A program made the translations under genes and the position numbers. The notes beneath the pieces are model-generated. The model ran no database searches and had not been told where the DNA came from. It saw nothing but the letters and a program-made list of their open reading frames with translations. Positions 1 to 8,201 of a DNA stretch of 36,029 nt are shown piece by piece; positions within the stretch are counted from its first letter, which is position 1; each line of letters starts with the position of its first letter. Source of the stretch: a virus; IMG/VR virus record IMGVR_UViG_3300029267_002726, positions 1 to 36,029 of that record; one strand, written 5' to 3'.

Positions 1-558
1 AGAGGGCACATTGCAAAAGGCAAATTTCATGAGTCTGTATATTACAGTATTATAACAATATACATGAAACTCGGGGATATGAAAAATTGCTGGAAATGGA
101 TAGAAATTGCGTTAAAAGAAATTCCTGGTGACTTGGATATAAGCATGGCCTTATTGCGATATGGACTTATGACGAACAATAGAAACCTTGTTGGTGCCGG
201 TGCAAGGGGATTTGTAAACGCATACGTAAATATAGATCAAAACATATGCGAAACGGCATCAAGGTTCTGCTTTAATCGTAACATGGAGTCATATGCCTTT
301 GCTTTGTTCCATTTATCCGTAACTTATTTGGAACATTCAAAAATAGAACTGCAACGGCTGTATTCAGTAATGCCGAACATATCCAAGAAGCTGTCAGATG
401 AGTTTCAGCAGGGCTTAAAAGATTGGTTTGATGCAAATGAAACCGTTTTTAAGCATACTGACTCGGTGCTTCAAGCGCCCAAAGCAACTGGAACACTGCA
501 TAGCCTCAGTCCAAAACCAAACGGACAGGGACGTAGAACACTTATTCATCTCCGATGA
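1..558 (+). CDS. Partial TPR-like helical protein (5' end outside window)
   Basis: The frame is open from the first base, so the true start lies upstream; the first internal ATG is at 64. The visible part is helical, with a TPR-like pattern (GDMKNCWKWIEIALKEIPGD followed by a second helix pair), which suggests a protein-protein scaffold. TPR-like proteins often accompany glycosyltransferases in phage and bacterial glycan clusters, but no enzymatic motif is visible. Its last 120 or so bases overlap the start of the next gene in another frame, unlike the 1-4 base overlaps that dominate the window. A stop one frame over (TGA at 429-431, overlapping ATG 431) suggests that an indel, perhaps in the AAAA run at 417-420, extended this reading frame. 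Function is not established. Confidence 0.6.
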   Translation, partial: RGHIAKGKFHESVYYSIITIYMKLGDMKNCWKWIEIALKEIPGDLDISMALLRYGLMTNNRNLVGAGARGFVNAYVNIDQNICETASRFCFNRNMESYAFALFHLSVTYLEHSKIELQRLYSVMPNISKKLSDEFQQGLKDWFDANETVFKHTDSVLQAPKATGTLHSLSPKPNGQGRRTLIHLR

Positions 559-1048
559 TGTAGGCCGTGGCCTTCTGTGGGCAAACAGCCAGATTTATGA
601 AAACAGGCATCGGGTGAATGGAGAATGGGTATACGTTCTTGATGACGATGATCATTTGATATTCAACGGATTCGTTGCAGAACTGAAGTCGATCGTCGAG
701 CAACATAATCCGGACATCGTCATCTGTAAAGGATATATCAACGAAAGGATATATCCGATACCAGGATTCTGGAATCTCCCACCAATCAGGGGAACACTCG
801 GTTCTCCAAATTTCATTGTAAAAAAACAGTTATTTATGCGCCATGCTCAGAGTTGGTGCAAAGATAAAGCAGGGGATTACTTTTTCATCAAACAGGCATT
901 TTCTTATGGAAAAGCATTCTGGTGGGATAAATTTGTATTCAATGCGCCAGTAAGTTGTGGAAGGCCGGAGGAAGCAACTGACACACAAAGAGATTTCTTT
1001 GAAATGCAGGAAGAATATGATCGAGATAAAAATACCTTACATGCTTAA
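437..1048 (+). CDS. Family 2-like GT-A glycosyltransferase
   Basis: A compact protein of about 203 residues starting with a classic GT2 opening (PFLSILTRCFKRP, then ASVQNQT), which forms the first Rossmann strand and helix of the nucleotide-sugar fold. A run of four Asp followed by His at residues 69-73 (VLDDDDH) occupies the position of the metal-binding DxD motif. It should transfer a sugar from an NDP-sugar in the cytoplasm; donor and acceptor cannot be read from sequence. I chose ATG 437; ATG 431 and TTG 428 are in frame, and 431 would give a TGATG overlap with a shifted upstream gene. Its 3' end overlaps the next glycosyltransferase by 32 bases, so the two are translationally coupled. 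Either virion proteins or host surface glycans could be the target. Confidence 0.8.
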   Translation: MKPFLSILTRCFKRPKQLEHCIASVQNQTDRDVEHLFISDDVGRGLLWANSQIYENRHRVNGEWVYVLDDDDHLIFNGFVAELKSIVEQHNPDIVICKGYINERIYPIPGFWNLPPIRGTLGSPNFIVKKQLFMRHAQSWCKDKAGDYFFIKQAFSYGKAFWWDKFVFNAPVSCGRPEEATDTQRDFFEMQEEYDRDKNTLHA

Positions 1049-1568
1049 TATGAAGCTCGGAAGAGCGTACAATAAATTAATGAAGTCAGCTGAAGATTGG
1101 GTCTTATTTCTTGACCACGATGTCCTAATTTTGAATCCTCATTACTATGAGGTGTGCCTCGGGGTGGCGCAGGTAGTGGGGCATAAAGCAGGGTGGGTGT
1201 CCGGTGTAACAAACGCAATAGCATGCGGAGCACAATTGTGTACCGACGCTCCAAAGGGCAACGACATGATCGAGCATATGAGGTACGCAAAACAAAGGTG
1301 GAAAAAGCACGGACCGAAAGTTGTAAAGATCGGAGATAAGAAAAGAGGAATGTTTTATAAGAACAAAATCTTTGCAGGTTTTTCTGGATTCTTCATGCTG
1401 ACACACAAACAGGCATGGAAGGATACCGGCGGTTTTTGCGATGGTTTTCTTGGCGTCGATAATCAGTATTACAAAAGACTCATTGAGACCGGGTATGAAA
1501 CTTATATAATGCCGGGAATTTATATGTACCATTTATACCATCAAAAAAGAAAATGGAGTGAATTTTAA
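1017..1568 (+). CDS. Small GT-A fold glycosyltransferase (DHD motif)
   Basis: A 183-residue protein with a glycosyltransferase signature: GRAYN near the N-terminus, then LFLDHDVLILN with D33-H34-D35 as the DxD-type metal site, and an aromatic C-terminal region with FLGVDNQYYKR typical of the acceptor side. The open frame extends upstream to 957, but ATG 1017 is preferred: it has GCAGGAAGA just upstream, and the residues before it show no family similarity. It differs from the preceding GT2 protein in lacking the N-terminal nucleotide-binding strand, as is common for short phage glycosyltransferases. It sits between another glycosyltransferase and the MptE-like genes, so a multi-step glycan modification is plausible. 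Substrates are unknown. Confidence 0.75.
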   Translation: MIEIKIPYMLNMKLGRAYNKLMKSAEDWVLFLDHDVLILNPHYYEVCLGVAQVVGHKAGWVSGVTNAIACGAQLCTDAPKGNDMIEHMRYAKQRWKKHGPKVVKIGDKKRGMFYKNKIFAGFSGFFMLTHKQAWKDTGGFCDGFLGVDNQYYKRLIETGYETYIMPGIYMYHLYHQKRKWSEF

Positions 1569-2231
1569 TTGGCAGAAACAATTCCAAAAACAAAGAGGTT
1601 GCTGAAAACAAAAAAGCGTTGGAACCTCGAACAATGGACAGTCCCAAAAATATGGCCGGACTCAACGGTTTATATTATTGGTGGAGGTCCGAGCGTGTCA
1701 GACACACCGCTTCACCTGATACATGACAAACATGTTATCGGTGTCAATAATGCATATAAGCTCGGTGATTGGATAGATGTTTGCTGGTTCGGAGATTTCA
1801 GATGGTTCGAGTGGAACCATGAGGATTTAATTGGCTATAAGGGAATGCTTGTAACCTGTCAAAGAAGGCTTCGAAATATAAACGGGCACGACATTAAAAG
1901 CCTTCTTAAAATACACAAGTCAGGGATCACTCAAAATCCAAAAATGATCTGTTGGAACGGATCATCAGGTGGGAGTGCAATTAACCTTGCATATCATTTT
2001 GGGGCAAAACGCATTGTACTCATTGGCTTCGATATGCAATCAGTAAATGGAAAATATAATTATCACTCAGACTACCCAGAAAAGAGAACGGCAATTAATC
2101 CGTATTTAAAATTCCTTTCTGCATTTTCAGGGATCAAAAAAGCTGCGGATAAATTGGGCGTTCAAATATTGAACGCTACTCCAAACAGCAAAATAGAAGA
2201 ATTTCAAATGGTGAATCTCGAAGATGTCTGA
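1569..2231 (+). CDS. MptE-like / DUF115-like Rossmann protein
   Basis: A 220-residue protein with GGGPS at residues 38-42 and GVNNA at 58-62, followed by WFGD and by WNGSSGGSAINLAYHFG and IVLIGFDM. These are hallmarks of the MptE-like (6-hydroxymethylpterin diphosphokinase-like, DUF115-related) fold, which in phages and flagellar or polysaccharide clusters is thought to handle nucleotide-activated sugars. It starts with TTG directly after the upstream TAA, so translation is probably coupled. It is clearly paralogous to the N-terminal half of the next protein, sharing GGGPS, GVNN, CWFGD, SSG.SAIN and GFDM in the same order, which indicates local gene duplication. The actual reaction in phages is not established. 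Confidence 0.75.
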   Translation: MAETIPKTKRLLKTKKRWNLEQWTVPKIWPDSTVYIIGGGPSVSDTPLHLIHDKHVIGVNNAYKLGDWIDVCWFGDFRWFEWNHEDLIGYKGMLVTCQRRLRNINGHDIKSLLKIHKSGITQNPKMICWNGSSGGSAINLAYHFGAKRIVLIGFDMQSVNGKYNYHSDYPEKRTAINPYLKFLSAFSGIKKAADKLGVQILNATPNSKIEEFQMVNLEDV

Positions 2232-3477
2232 CGTTGCGTATATACTCGGTGGCGGTCCAAGTTTGTTTGATAATGACCTTGATTTAATAAAAGATGAATT
2301 CGTTATCGGTGTCAACAATTCAATCTTCCTTGGAGATTGGGTAAATGTCTGCTGGTTCGGTGACAAGAAGTGGTGGAAATGGCACAAAGAAAGACTTATT
2401 AAAGAAAATCGAAAAGTTGCAACCTGTAATGTAAAATTAAAAAATGAATCACAGCACTGGTGGAAACATTATCAGCGCAGGGGACACGGAATTAATACAA
2501 ACGAAAAATTCGTTGCGTGGAACGCATCATCAGGGGCAAGCGCGATAAATTTTGCATATCATCTCGGATACAGAAAAATTGTTCTGCTTGGATTTGATAT
2601 GCGGAAGATTGATGGAATGAAGAACTGGCACATGGCGCATAAAGAAAAAGACCACAATCCATTTCCGCGGCACATTAAAGGTTTTGCCCAAATTGCCAAA
2701 GATGCAAAGAGGCTTGGAGTACAAATTATCAATGCAACACCGGGAAGTGCAATTAAGGATTTCCCAATTATGAAACTTGATGAATTAAACTGGCAGCAGG
2801 AAATAGAGCTTCCAAAAATTGAGATAAATTCAAAGAAGCTGAAGTATGCTGTCGTCTTAAAATCAGGCGGGCCTTATACAAAAGAAAACGCTGAAAAACT
2901 ATGCAGCCAAGTTTCAAGGCATCTGACGATACCGCATGACTTTGTGTGCTTTACAGATACGGATGTAAGTTCAAACGGGCTGGTAAACATTCCGCTGATA
3001 AAAAACAACCCCGGCCGATGGTCAATGCCGGAAGTGTTCAGGTCAACCGGCCCAACAATCGTAACAGGTCTCGATACAATTATAACCGGAAACATCGACC
3101 ACCTCGGACAGCTTGCACTTGATTGTCCGAAGGATGTAATCTATATGTGCACACCGAGAAATAAACGGCAGAAAGCACGCGGGAACTGGGCTTCCGGCAT
3201 AATGGTATGGAATGGTGACTGGCAATTTATATATCGAAATTTCAACTATGCAAACCATAACCGATATGACCGCAGAGAGCAGGTCTATACAAGCAAACAG
3301 TTGAAAAAGATAAAGGCAAATGTAAGGCTAATCGACGATCATATTTCCGGGTGGCAGCGATTCAAAATAATGAAAGATAGGGGCGTGCTCCCGGAAGGCA
3401 CATGCATCGTCACATTCTGTGGGAGGCCCAGACCACATGATTGCAATATTGAATGGGTCAAGGAGCATTACAGATAA
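2224..3477 (+). CDS. Fusion of MptE-like domain and GT-A glycosyltransferase domain
   Basis: Two domains are visible in 417 residues. Residues 1-195 repeat the MptE-like fold of the upstream gene (GGGPS 9-13, GVNN 29-32, CWFGD, WNASSGASAIN). Residues 200-417 look like a phage GT8-like glycosyltransferase: AVVLKSGGPYT at the first strand, HDFVCFTDTDV, IPLIKNNPGRWSMPEVFR, then GLDTIITGNI (282-291), where the usual DLDT metal motif is GLDT, keeping D284 but not the first acid. It overlaps the upstream gene by 8 bases and is followed directly by the sulfotransferase. The fusion suggests that the two activities act on one glycan or nucleotide-sugar. The altered DxD could mean reduced or changed metal use. 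Confidence 0.75.
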   Translation: MSDVAYILGGGPSLFDNDLDLIKDEFVIGVNNSIFLGDWVNVCWFGDKKWWKWHKERLIKENRKVATCNVKLKNESQHWWKHYQRRGHGINTNEKFVAWNASSGASAINFAYHLGYRKIVLLGFDMRKIDGMKNWHMAHKEKDHNPFPRHIKGFAQIAKDAKRLGVQIINATPGSAIKDFPIMKLDELNWQQEIELPKIEINSKKLKYAVVLKSGGPYTKENAEKLCSQVSRHLTIPHDFVCFTDTDVSSNGLVNIPLIKNNPGRWSMPEVFRSTGPTIVTGLDTIITGNIDHLGQLALDCPKDVIYMCTPRNKRQKARGNWASGIMVWNGDWQFIYRNFNYANHNRYDRREQVYTSKQLKKIKANVRLIDDHISGWQRFKIMKDRGVLPEGTCIVTFCGRPRPHDCNIEWVKEHYR

Positions 3478-4143
3478 ATGTATATTGACAAACCGATATT
3501 GATTACAGGATGTGCCAGATCAGGCACCTCATTGACGGCAGGGATACTTGAAATATGCGGGGCATATGGCGGCAAGACCTGCGGGCCAACCGCATACAAT
3601 AAAAAAGGTCAATTTGAGAATACTGAGATAAGGAATCAGATTGTAAAAGATTATCTCAGACGAAATGGATGGGATCCGTTATGCCAAGACCCGCTCCCGC
3701 CGCGTGACCTCGAACCCGAACCCGAATGGAAAGACAAGATACTTACAGTGATGAGGAAACACGGGTACAAAGGAGAAAGACCATGGTACTATAAAGGCGC
3801 GAAGATGTGCCTTATGTGGCAATTGTGGCATGATGCATTCCCAAAAGCAACATGGATTATTGTCAACAGGAATGCCGACGAAATCGTTCAGAGCTGTCTC
3901 AAAACTCCGTTCATGCGTAAAAGAAAAGATGCCGCCAGCTGGATGGAATGGGTGAATATTCACAGGCAGAGATTCAGTGATATGGAAAAAGCGGGGCTAA
4001 TCGTATTCAACGTATATCCATCCGAATTAATAGCAGAGCAGCTCGACAATATGGAAAAGATTGTGGCTTTCCTCGGGCTTAAATGGAATGATGAAAAAGT
4101 GAAAGCATTTATTGAGCCAAAGCTTTGGAATAACAAACGATGA
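3478..4143 (+). CDS. Sulfotransferase family protein
   Basis: The N-terminus carries the 5'-phosphosulfate-binding loop as GCARSGTS (residues 11-18), in the strand-loop-helix context ILITGCARSGTSLTAGIL. A 3'-phosphate-binding segment, WIIVNRNADEIVQS, follows around residues 126-139. At 221 residues it is a compact P-loop sulfotransferase that would move sulfate from PAPS to a hydroxyl or amine, in the cytoplasm. It begins immediately after the stop of the glycosyltransferase fusion and ends in an ATGA overlap with the Cys-cluster gene, so it belongs to the same transcription unit. Given its neighbours, the acceptor is most likely a sugar added by the adjacent enzymes. Protein tyrosine or a host glycan are alternatives. 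Confidence 0.82.
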   Translation: MYIDKPILITGCARSGTSLTAGILEICGAYGGKTCGPTAYNKKGQFENTEIRNQIVKDYLRRNGWDPLCQDPLPPRDLEPEPEWKDKILTVMRKHGYKGERPWYYKGAKMCLMWQLWHDAFPKATWIIVNRNADEIVQSCLKTPFMRKRKDAASWMEWVNIHRQRFSDMEKAGLIVFNVYPSELIAEQLDNMEKIVAFLGLKWNDEKVKAFIEPKLWNNKR

Positions 4144-4640
4144 AATGTGACGGATGCACAATGTGCTGTTTTGTTCTCCCAATTATAGCACTTAACAAAC
4201 CACCAGGGGTAATGTGCAAATATTGCGAATGGGGGATTGGGTGCAAAGTTTGGAGAAATGGAAAGCCCGCTGAATGCAAAAAATTCAAATGTATGTATGC
4301 ACAAATAGAAAAATGCTCAATCAATCTTAGGCCGGACAAGTGTAATATAATATTTGAAAAACTACAGGATAATATAATCTACGGAACAATGCATCCAGAT
4401 CATAATGATTCATATCAAACCAAAAACATGGAAGGACAGATAAAAGCGTTCCTGAATGAAAATTTCTCTGTAGTAATCGGGTCATATACTCTTGATGCTC
4501 CAATAATAATTAATGAGAAAAGGCGTTCTTCATTAGATGTGTGGAAGTCTTTACAAAAACAAATAAACATGTTTCATGGATTTCATAATATCATGAGGAA
4601 AATAAATGACAGCACCGGCTTACACAACCGACTTAACTGA
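4140..4640 (+). CDS. YkgJ-like Cys-cluster (CxxCxxCC) protein
   Basis: The N-terminus contains C3-x2-C6-x2-C9-C10, then C26, C29, C35, C46 and C51, with the spacing of the YkgJ / zinc- or iron-chelating CxxCxxCC family, and LRPDKC further on as in that family. The fold is expected to bind a metal or an Fe-S-type centre; its biochemical role is poorly defined even in bacteria. The C-terminal half (from about residue 85) is not recognisable and is AT-rich. The gene starts in an ATGA overlap with the sulfotransferase and ends inside the first large virion gene (35-base overlap), linking the modifying enzymes to the structural operon. A cofactor role in glycan or protein modification is possible but is inference. 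Confidence 0.7.
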   Translation: MKCDGCTMCCFVLPIIALNKPPGVMCKYCEWGIGCKVWRNGKPAECKKFKCMYAQIEKCSINLRPDKCNIIFEKLQDNIIYGTMHPDHNDSYQTKNMEGQIKAFLNENFSVVIGSYTLDAPIIINEKRRSSLDVWKSLQKQINMFHGFHNIMRKINDSTGLHNRLN

Positions 4641-6252
4641 TTTAACTGACGCTGAATCAGGAACGTGGGGTATGTTCAGCGGATGGACAAATGGCGACAA
4701 CCCATCCGCCGAAACTGATTACTTCATTCAGGGAAATGGGTGCTATTCATCCGACATGGATAGCAAGTCTGGCATGTCATCCGGCGGGTTCGATGCCGGT
4801 TCTGACCAAAGCGGTTCATTCAACACGGGGGATTGCGTCTTTATCTGGCATGTACTGTTGCCCGGAAATGCCATGGATACATATGTCAATGGAGGACTCC
4901 GTGCTGTAATTGGCGCTGATCTGAATAATTACACATGGTGGCCGGTTGGTGGAAAAGATAAGGGCAGAAATCCATATGGCGGGTGGCAATGTTATGCGGT
5001 TGATCCAACGAATGTAAATGGAACGGCAGTTGGCAGCGGGCACGGCGGGAGCTACCGATGGTTTGGTGCTGCGGCATCTGCGCTTGTGGCAATAAAAAAG
5101 GGGTCACCGCACGGCTGGGACGCTATGCGATATGGCCGTGGAGAAATCAAGGTAATGGGCGGCACAGATTCATCTGCCGATCATTGCACTTTTGTCGGCA
5201 TGGCTGCAGCAAATGATAGTCAGAATAATAAGTGGGGATTATTTCAGGAGCAGGGCGGAGCTTACTTGTGGAAAGGGTTGATGTCAATCGGAGCTATCGG
5301 AGACAGTTCAACAGGGACAGTACCGGTAGATTTCTATGATTCAAACAGGGTTATCTTCATAGATGATACTCCAGTGACATATCCTGATTTCAATAAAATC
5401 GAAATAAACGATGAGGATTCAATCGTAACATGGATTTCGATATCATTCATTGCGCTCGGAACTTATGCACCGGGCAATTTTGAAGTCGTTGACAATGCTG
5501 ATGTCAATCTTGAAGGATGTTCATTTACTGATATGGGAACATTCATCTTCAAGTCAAACAGCTCAGTTTTAAATTGCATTTTTCGCGGATGTAATCAAAT
5601 TACTGCAAATGGTGCTGATATGACCGGAACAAAGATTTTAATTCCGAACATATCTGAAGAAGACAGCTCCTCAGCATCGCCGGAAACTGCAGCCCTGATA
5701 TGGAATGTGGCTACAAATCCTGACGGGTATCTTGACAATATGACATTCAGCATTGGAGATGAGCCGCACCATGCCATCGAATTCGGGACACTTTCTCCGA
5801 CTTCGATGACGCTCAGGGGAATGACAACAATAGGATTCAGCGCGTCAAACAATGCAGAAGGTTCGACATTTCATATTAAACGCACAAGCGGGACGGTAAC
5901 AATCAATGTAGTCGGTGGAACCGGGAACTTTACATACAAATCTGAAGGTGCCACTGTGGTTATAAATACGGGGAAAACGTTAACTCTAAGAGGAATTGAA
6001 TATGGATCAGAAGTGACAATCGTCAAAACGGGGCAGGACAGTTCTGCAGCTGTCGTGCACCATGAAGAAACTATCGACAGCACCGGGGAAACGGTATATT
6101 CGTATGATGCGGGGATGCAGGGAGAGGGCGTTGACATCTTAATTATGAACTTAGATTTCGAGCCGTTCCTAATGGAAAATTATATCCTGCCAACGTCGAA
6201 TACAGAATTGCCTATATCTCAGGTCGCAGACAGAGTTTACGCAAACCCGTAA
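4606..6252 (+). CDS. Large virion-associated protein with beta-helix-like region
   Basis: 548 residues. The N-terminal part (ETDYFIQGNGC, then WQCYAVDP, WDAMRYGRGEI) and the middle (VPVDFYDSNRVIFIDDTP, then FTDMGTFIFKSNSSVLNCIFRGCNQ) resemble a widespread phage structural protein whose middle forms short beta-helical rungs. The C-terminus (GVDILIMNLDFEPF) is the usual ending. AGGAAAATAA precedes ATG 4606. It carries four copies of the acidic-Ser-Ser motif (DSSA 5167, DSST 5302, DSSS 5662, DSSA 6037), more than any other protein here. No catalytic motif is seen. The role is probably a decoration, fibre or adhesion component rather than an enzyme; the exact virion position is unknown. Confidence 0.65.
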   Translation: MTAPAYTTDLTDLTDAESGTWGMFSGWTNGDNPSAETDYFIQGNGCYSSDMDSKSGMSSGGFDAGSDQSGSFNTGDCVFIWHVLLPGNAMDTYVNGGLRAVIGADLNNYTWWPVGGKDKGRNPYGGWQCYAVDPTNVNGTAVGSGHGGSYRWFGAAASALVAIKKGSPHGWDAMRYGRGEIKVMGGTDSSADHCTFVGMAAANDSQNNKWGLFQEQGGAYLWKGLMSIGAIGDSSTGTVPVDFYDSNRVIFIDDTPVTYPDFNKIEINDEDSIVTWISISFIALGTYAPGNFEVVDNADVNLEGCSFTDMGTFIFKSNSSVLNCIFRGCNQITANGADMTGTKILIPNISEEDSSSASPETAALIWNVATNPDGYLDNMTFSIGDEPHHAIEFGTLSPTSMTLRGMTTIGFSASNNAEGSTFHIKRTSGTVTINVVGGTGNFTYKSEGATVVINTGKTLTLRGIEYGSEVTIVKTGQDSSAAVVHHEETIDSTGETVYSYDAGMQGEGVDILIMNLDFEPFLMENYILPTSNTELPISQVADRVYANP

Positions 6253-6263
6253 AAGGAGGAAAC
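6252..6263 (+). promoter_or_regulatory. Strong ribosome binding site, shared 12-base leader (copy 1)
   Basis: AAAGGAGGAAAC lies 1 base before the ATG of the 526-residue virion protein, with GGAGG 5 bases from the start. The identical 12 bases occur before the tail tube gene and before the 134-residue decoration-like gene, suggesting that these three are the most heavily translated virion products. Confidence 0.8.
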
Positions 6264-6264
6264 C

Positions 6265-7845
6265 ATGTCAAAAATTGTAGATCCGGATCAGTTGAACCAG
6301 GCAACTGAGGTAACGATCGACACAACCAACAAAGTTATCGAACTTTCGATAGCCGGAAACCTGGACAACAATTCTCCGGGTAAGACATCCGGAGTGACGA
6401 TGCAGGCTCTGTATTCGTTCCTCAAAGAGGAGTGGCAATCGGATGCATCGTTGAACAAGTTTAAATTTCCACTGAAAGCCCTCACGAAATTTAAATTCGA
6501 TTTTCAAAACGACTGGGGACCGAGCGAGGATTCTTCAAGCGGCGACACAAGGCATCTGATCAGAGATGCTGGCTGGAAGGAAACAGACGACAAAGAATTC
6601 GCCTGCATAATCTCACTTGGTGACATTGATAACCCGGCTGCCGACCAGGCTTACTACCAGCAGGTTGCAGGATTCGATCAGACAATCACGGACTTCGATA
6701 AAACCGGTGAATTGAACGAAGCCATTATGACATATGACGGCACATCGGTTGACTACAGAGATTTTCTCAAGATATTCATCCGGGAGCAGGGCAAGACATA
6801 TCTTGAAGGCAATCTCATTGTGGATCAGGGCTGGGCAAGCATTGAATATGATGCTTACCGTATGCCGCTTTATAATGAGTCAGACCCAAACATATCCACG
6901 GCCGACGCAACAATCGATTCAGACACTCCGTTTACGAATATGACTCTGGACTTCCTTGTCGGAGATTTATTTGAAACATGGAACGGGTCAGAATCTTATG
7001 TCGCAAATAATGTAGTCCAAGGAAGTGACGGCAGGTGGTATAGGGCTGTGTCATCTTCAACCGGTTCCGATCCCACCGGGTCGTCAGCCGGTCCGCCCCC
7101 TGCAGACTGGGAGGTTTATCCAGGTGAACGGCTTATTGGCTCGGATTACTATGCGTTCAACAGAATCATCGATGCTGGCGGAGAAGACAGTGCAGGTGCA
7201 GGGACGCTTCAGGAAATTTACGAATGGGCGCAGCGAATACTAAGGAAATCAACTGACGTCAATGATGATGTGAACGGAGACAGCTACGGAACTGTCAAGG
7301 GTCAGCTTGCAAAGGATCTCCTCTCATTTGTCGGCAGTACACTGGTAACGCAACCCGGTGTGTTCATTGATAATTACAATATCAATGATCAGAACGACAT
7401 GGAGTTCTACGACATTACGGTTGACGGCGACGGGCTTGACACAGAAGATATTCCAGTCACTTCAACCAAACGGACGTTCCCATTCGTGGCTGCCGGTACG
7501 ATGGTATTCTCATCTAACTTGGTTGCTGATTCGGATGCAAAATACTGGATGTATTTTGACAATGCAGGCGGGAACCAGTTCGATACGGCGAACGCAATTC
7601 TGGTTGACGATAATAATGGAGATGACATCACCGGCAATATCACACAGCAGAATATTACGTTCGACTTTGACTATACGAACAACGAGCAGGGCGGCAGGAC
7701 AAAGGGGACAGATGCCTCTGTATGGGTCGTTGCAATGGGCCTTGATGATGCTGAATGGGTTGCGGCATCGTTTACAATTACTCAGGCTACTGGACTCAGC
7801 TTCCCGGTCAATGCTGCTGATGAAAGGAATTATAGTAATCCCTAA
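6265..7845 (+). CDS. Large virion structural protein (LNKF.FP N-terminal domain)
   Basis: A 526-residue beta-rich protein with an exceptionally strong ribosome site. The N-terminal region has SDASLNKFKFPLKAL followed by NDWG and RDAGW, which matches the N-terminal domain of the protein at 8185 (SDPTLNKFNFPVRAI, LDYGW); the two are paralogous there. The middle contains a carbohydrate-binding-like segment (YVANNVVQGSDGRWYRAV, then PPPADWE) like the short Trp-rich modules of phage fibres and chitinase-type binding domains. The C-terminus is a plain beta domain. One strict acidic-Ser-Ser motif (DSSS 6529) sits in the loop before RHLIRDAGW, with EDSAGAG near 7191. No enzymatic motif is visible. 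Expression strength suggests a multicopy virion component. Confidence 0.65.
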   Translation: MSKIVDPDQLNQATEVTIDTTNKVIELSIAGNLDNNSPGKTSGVTMQALYSFLKEEWQSDASLNKFKFPLKALTKFKFDFQNDWGPSEDSSSGDTRHLIRDAGWKETDDKEFACIISLGDIDNPAADQAYYQQVAGFDQTITDFDKTGELNEAIMTYDGTSVDYRDFLKIFIREQGKTYLEGNLIVDQGWASIEYDAYRMPLYNESDPNISTADATIDSDTPFTNMTLDFLVGDLFETWNGSESYVANNVVQGSDGRWYRAVSSSTGSDPTGSSAGPPPADWEVYPGERLIGSDYYAFNRIIDAGGEDSAGAGTLQEIYEWAQRILRKSTDVNDDVNGDSYGTVKGQLAKDLLSFVGSTLVTQPGVFIDNYNINDQNDMEFYDITVDGDGLDTEDIPVTSTKRTFPFVAAGTMVFSSNLVADSDAKYWMYFDNAGGNQFDTANAILVDDNNGDDITGNITQQNITFDFDYTNNEQGGRTKGTDASVWVVAMGLDDAEWVAASFTITQATGLSFPVNAADERNYSNP

Positions 7846-8201
7846 TGAAAATATCTGACCTGCCAAGACGGAAAGTTAGGTACTGGCTTTTTCGATTCAG
7901 GAACGAAGTCATTGAGGGTGTGTCATCAAATGGCGCGCCGCCCGGATTGAAAAAGCACTTTGAAAATCTGCCTCAATTTACGGGATGGGAAGACTTCGGG
8001 GTGAGATGGGACTTACCTCACCTCGAAGACTGTTCCCATGGCGGGTGGTACAAGGTCGGAGAGTCATGCTCATGCGCCAATAAAAAAGTTCCACTGATAT
8101 GTTCGCCGATCAGGCGATCGATATGGGGCGAATGGCGCAGGACAATCAAAAACGAAGCACCAGTATTACCGGTAAAGGTGATAAATGGCAGCGAAAGTTA
8201 A
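7845..8201 (+). CDS. Small conserved-looking protein of unknown function
   Basis: 118 residues beginning in a TAATG overlap with the upstream gene and ending 17 bases inside the next, so it is a genuine operon member. It is basic at the N-terminus (KISDLPRRKVRYWLFRFRNEV) and has three Cys residues in a short stretch (CSHGGWYKVGESCSCANKK), perhaps a metal site or disulfides. FTGWEDFGVRWDLP and SIWGEWRRTI are Trp-rich. I do not recognise a family. Its position between two large paralogous virion proteins suggests an accessory or assembly role. Confidence 0.6.
   Translation: MKISDLPRRKVRYWLFRFRNEVIEGVSSNGAPPGLKKHFENLPQFTGWEDFGVRWDLPHLEDCSHGGWYKVGESCSCANKKVPLICSPIRRSIWGEWRRTIKNEAPVLPVKVINGSES

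Noticed and set aside
957-1016. Upstream extension of the second glycosyltransferase
   Set aside because: ATG 957 lies deep in the previous gene, the added residues are not family-like, and ATG 1017 has its own GCAGGAAGA.
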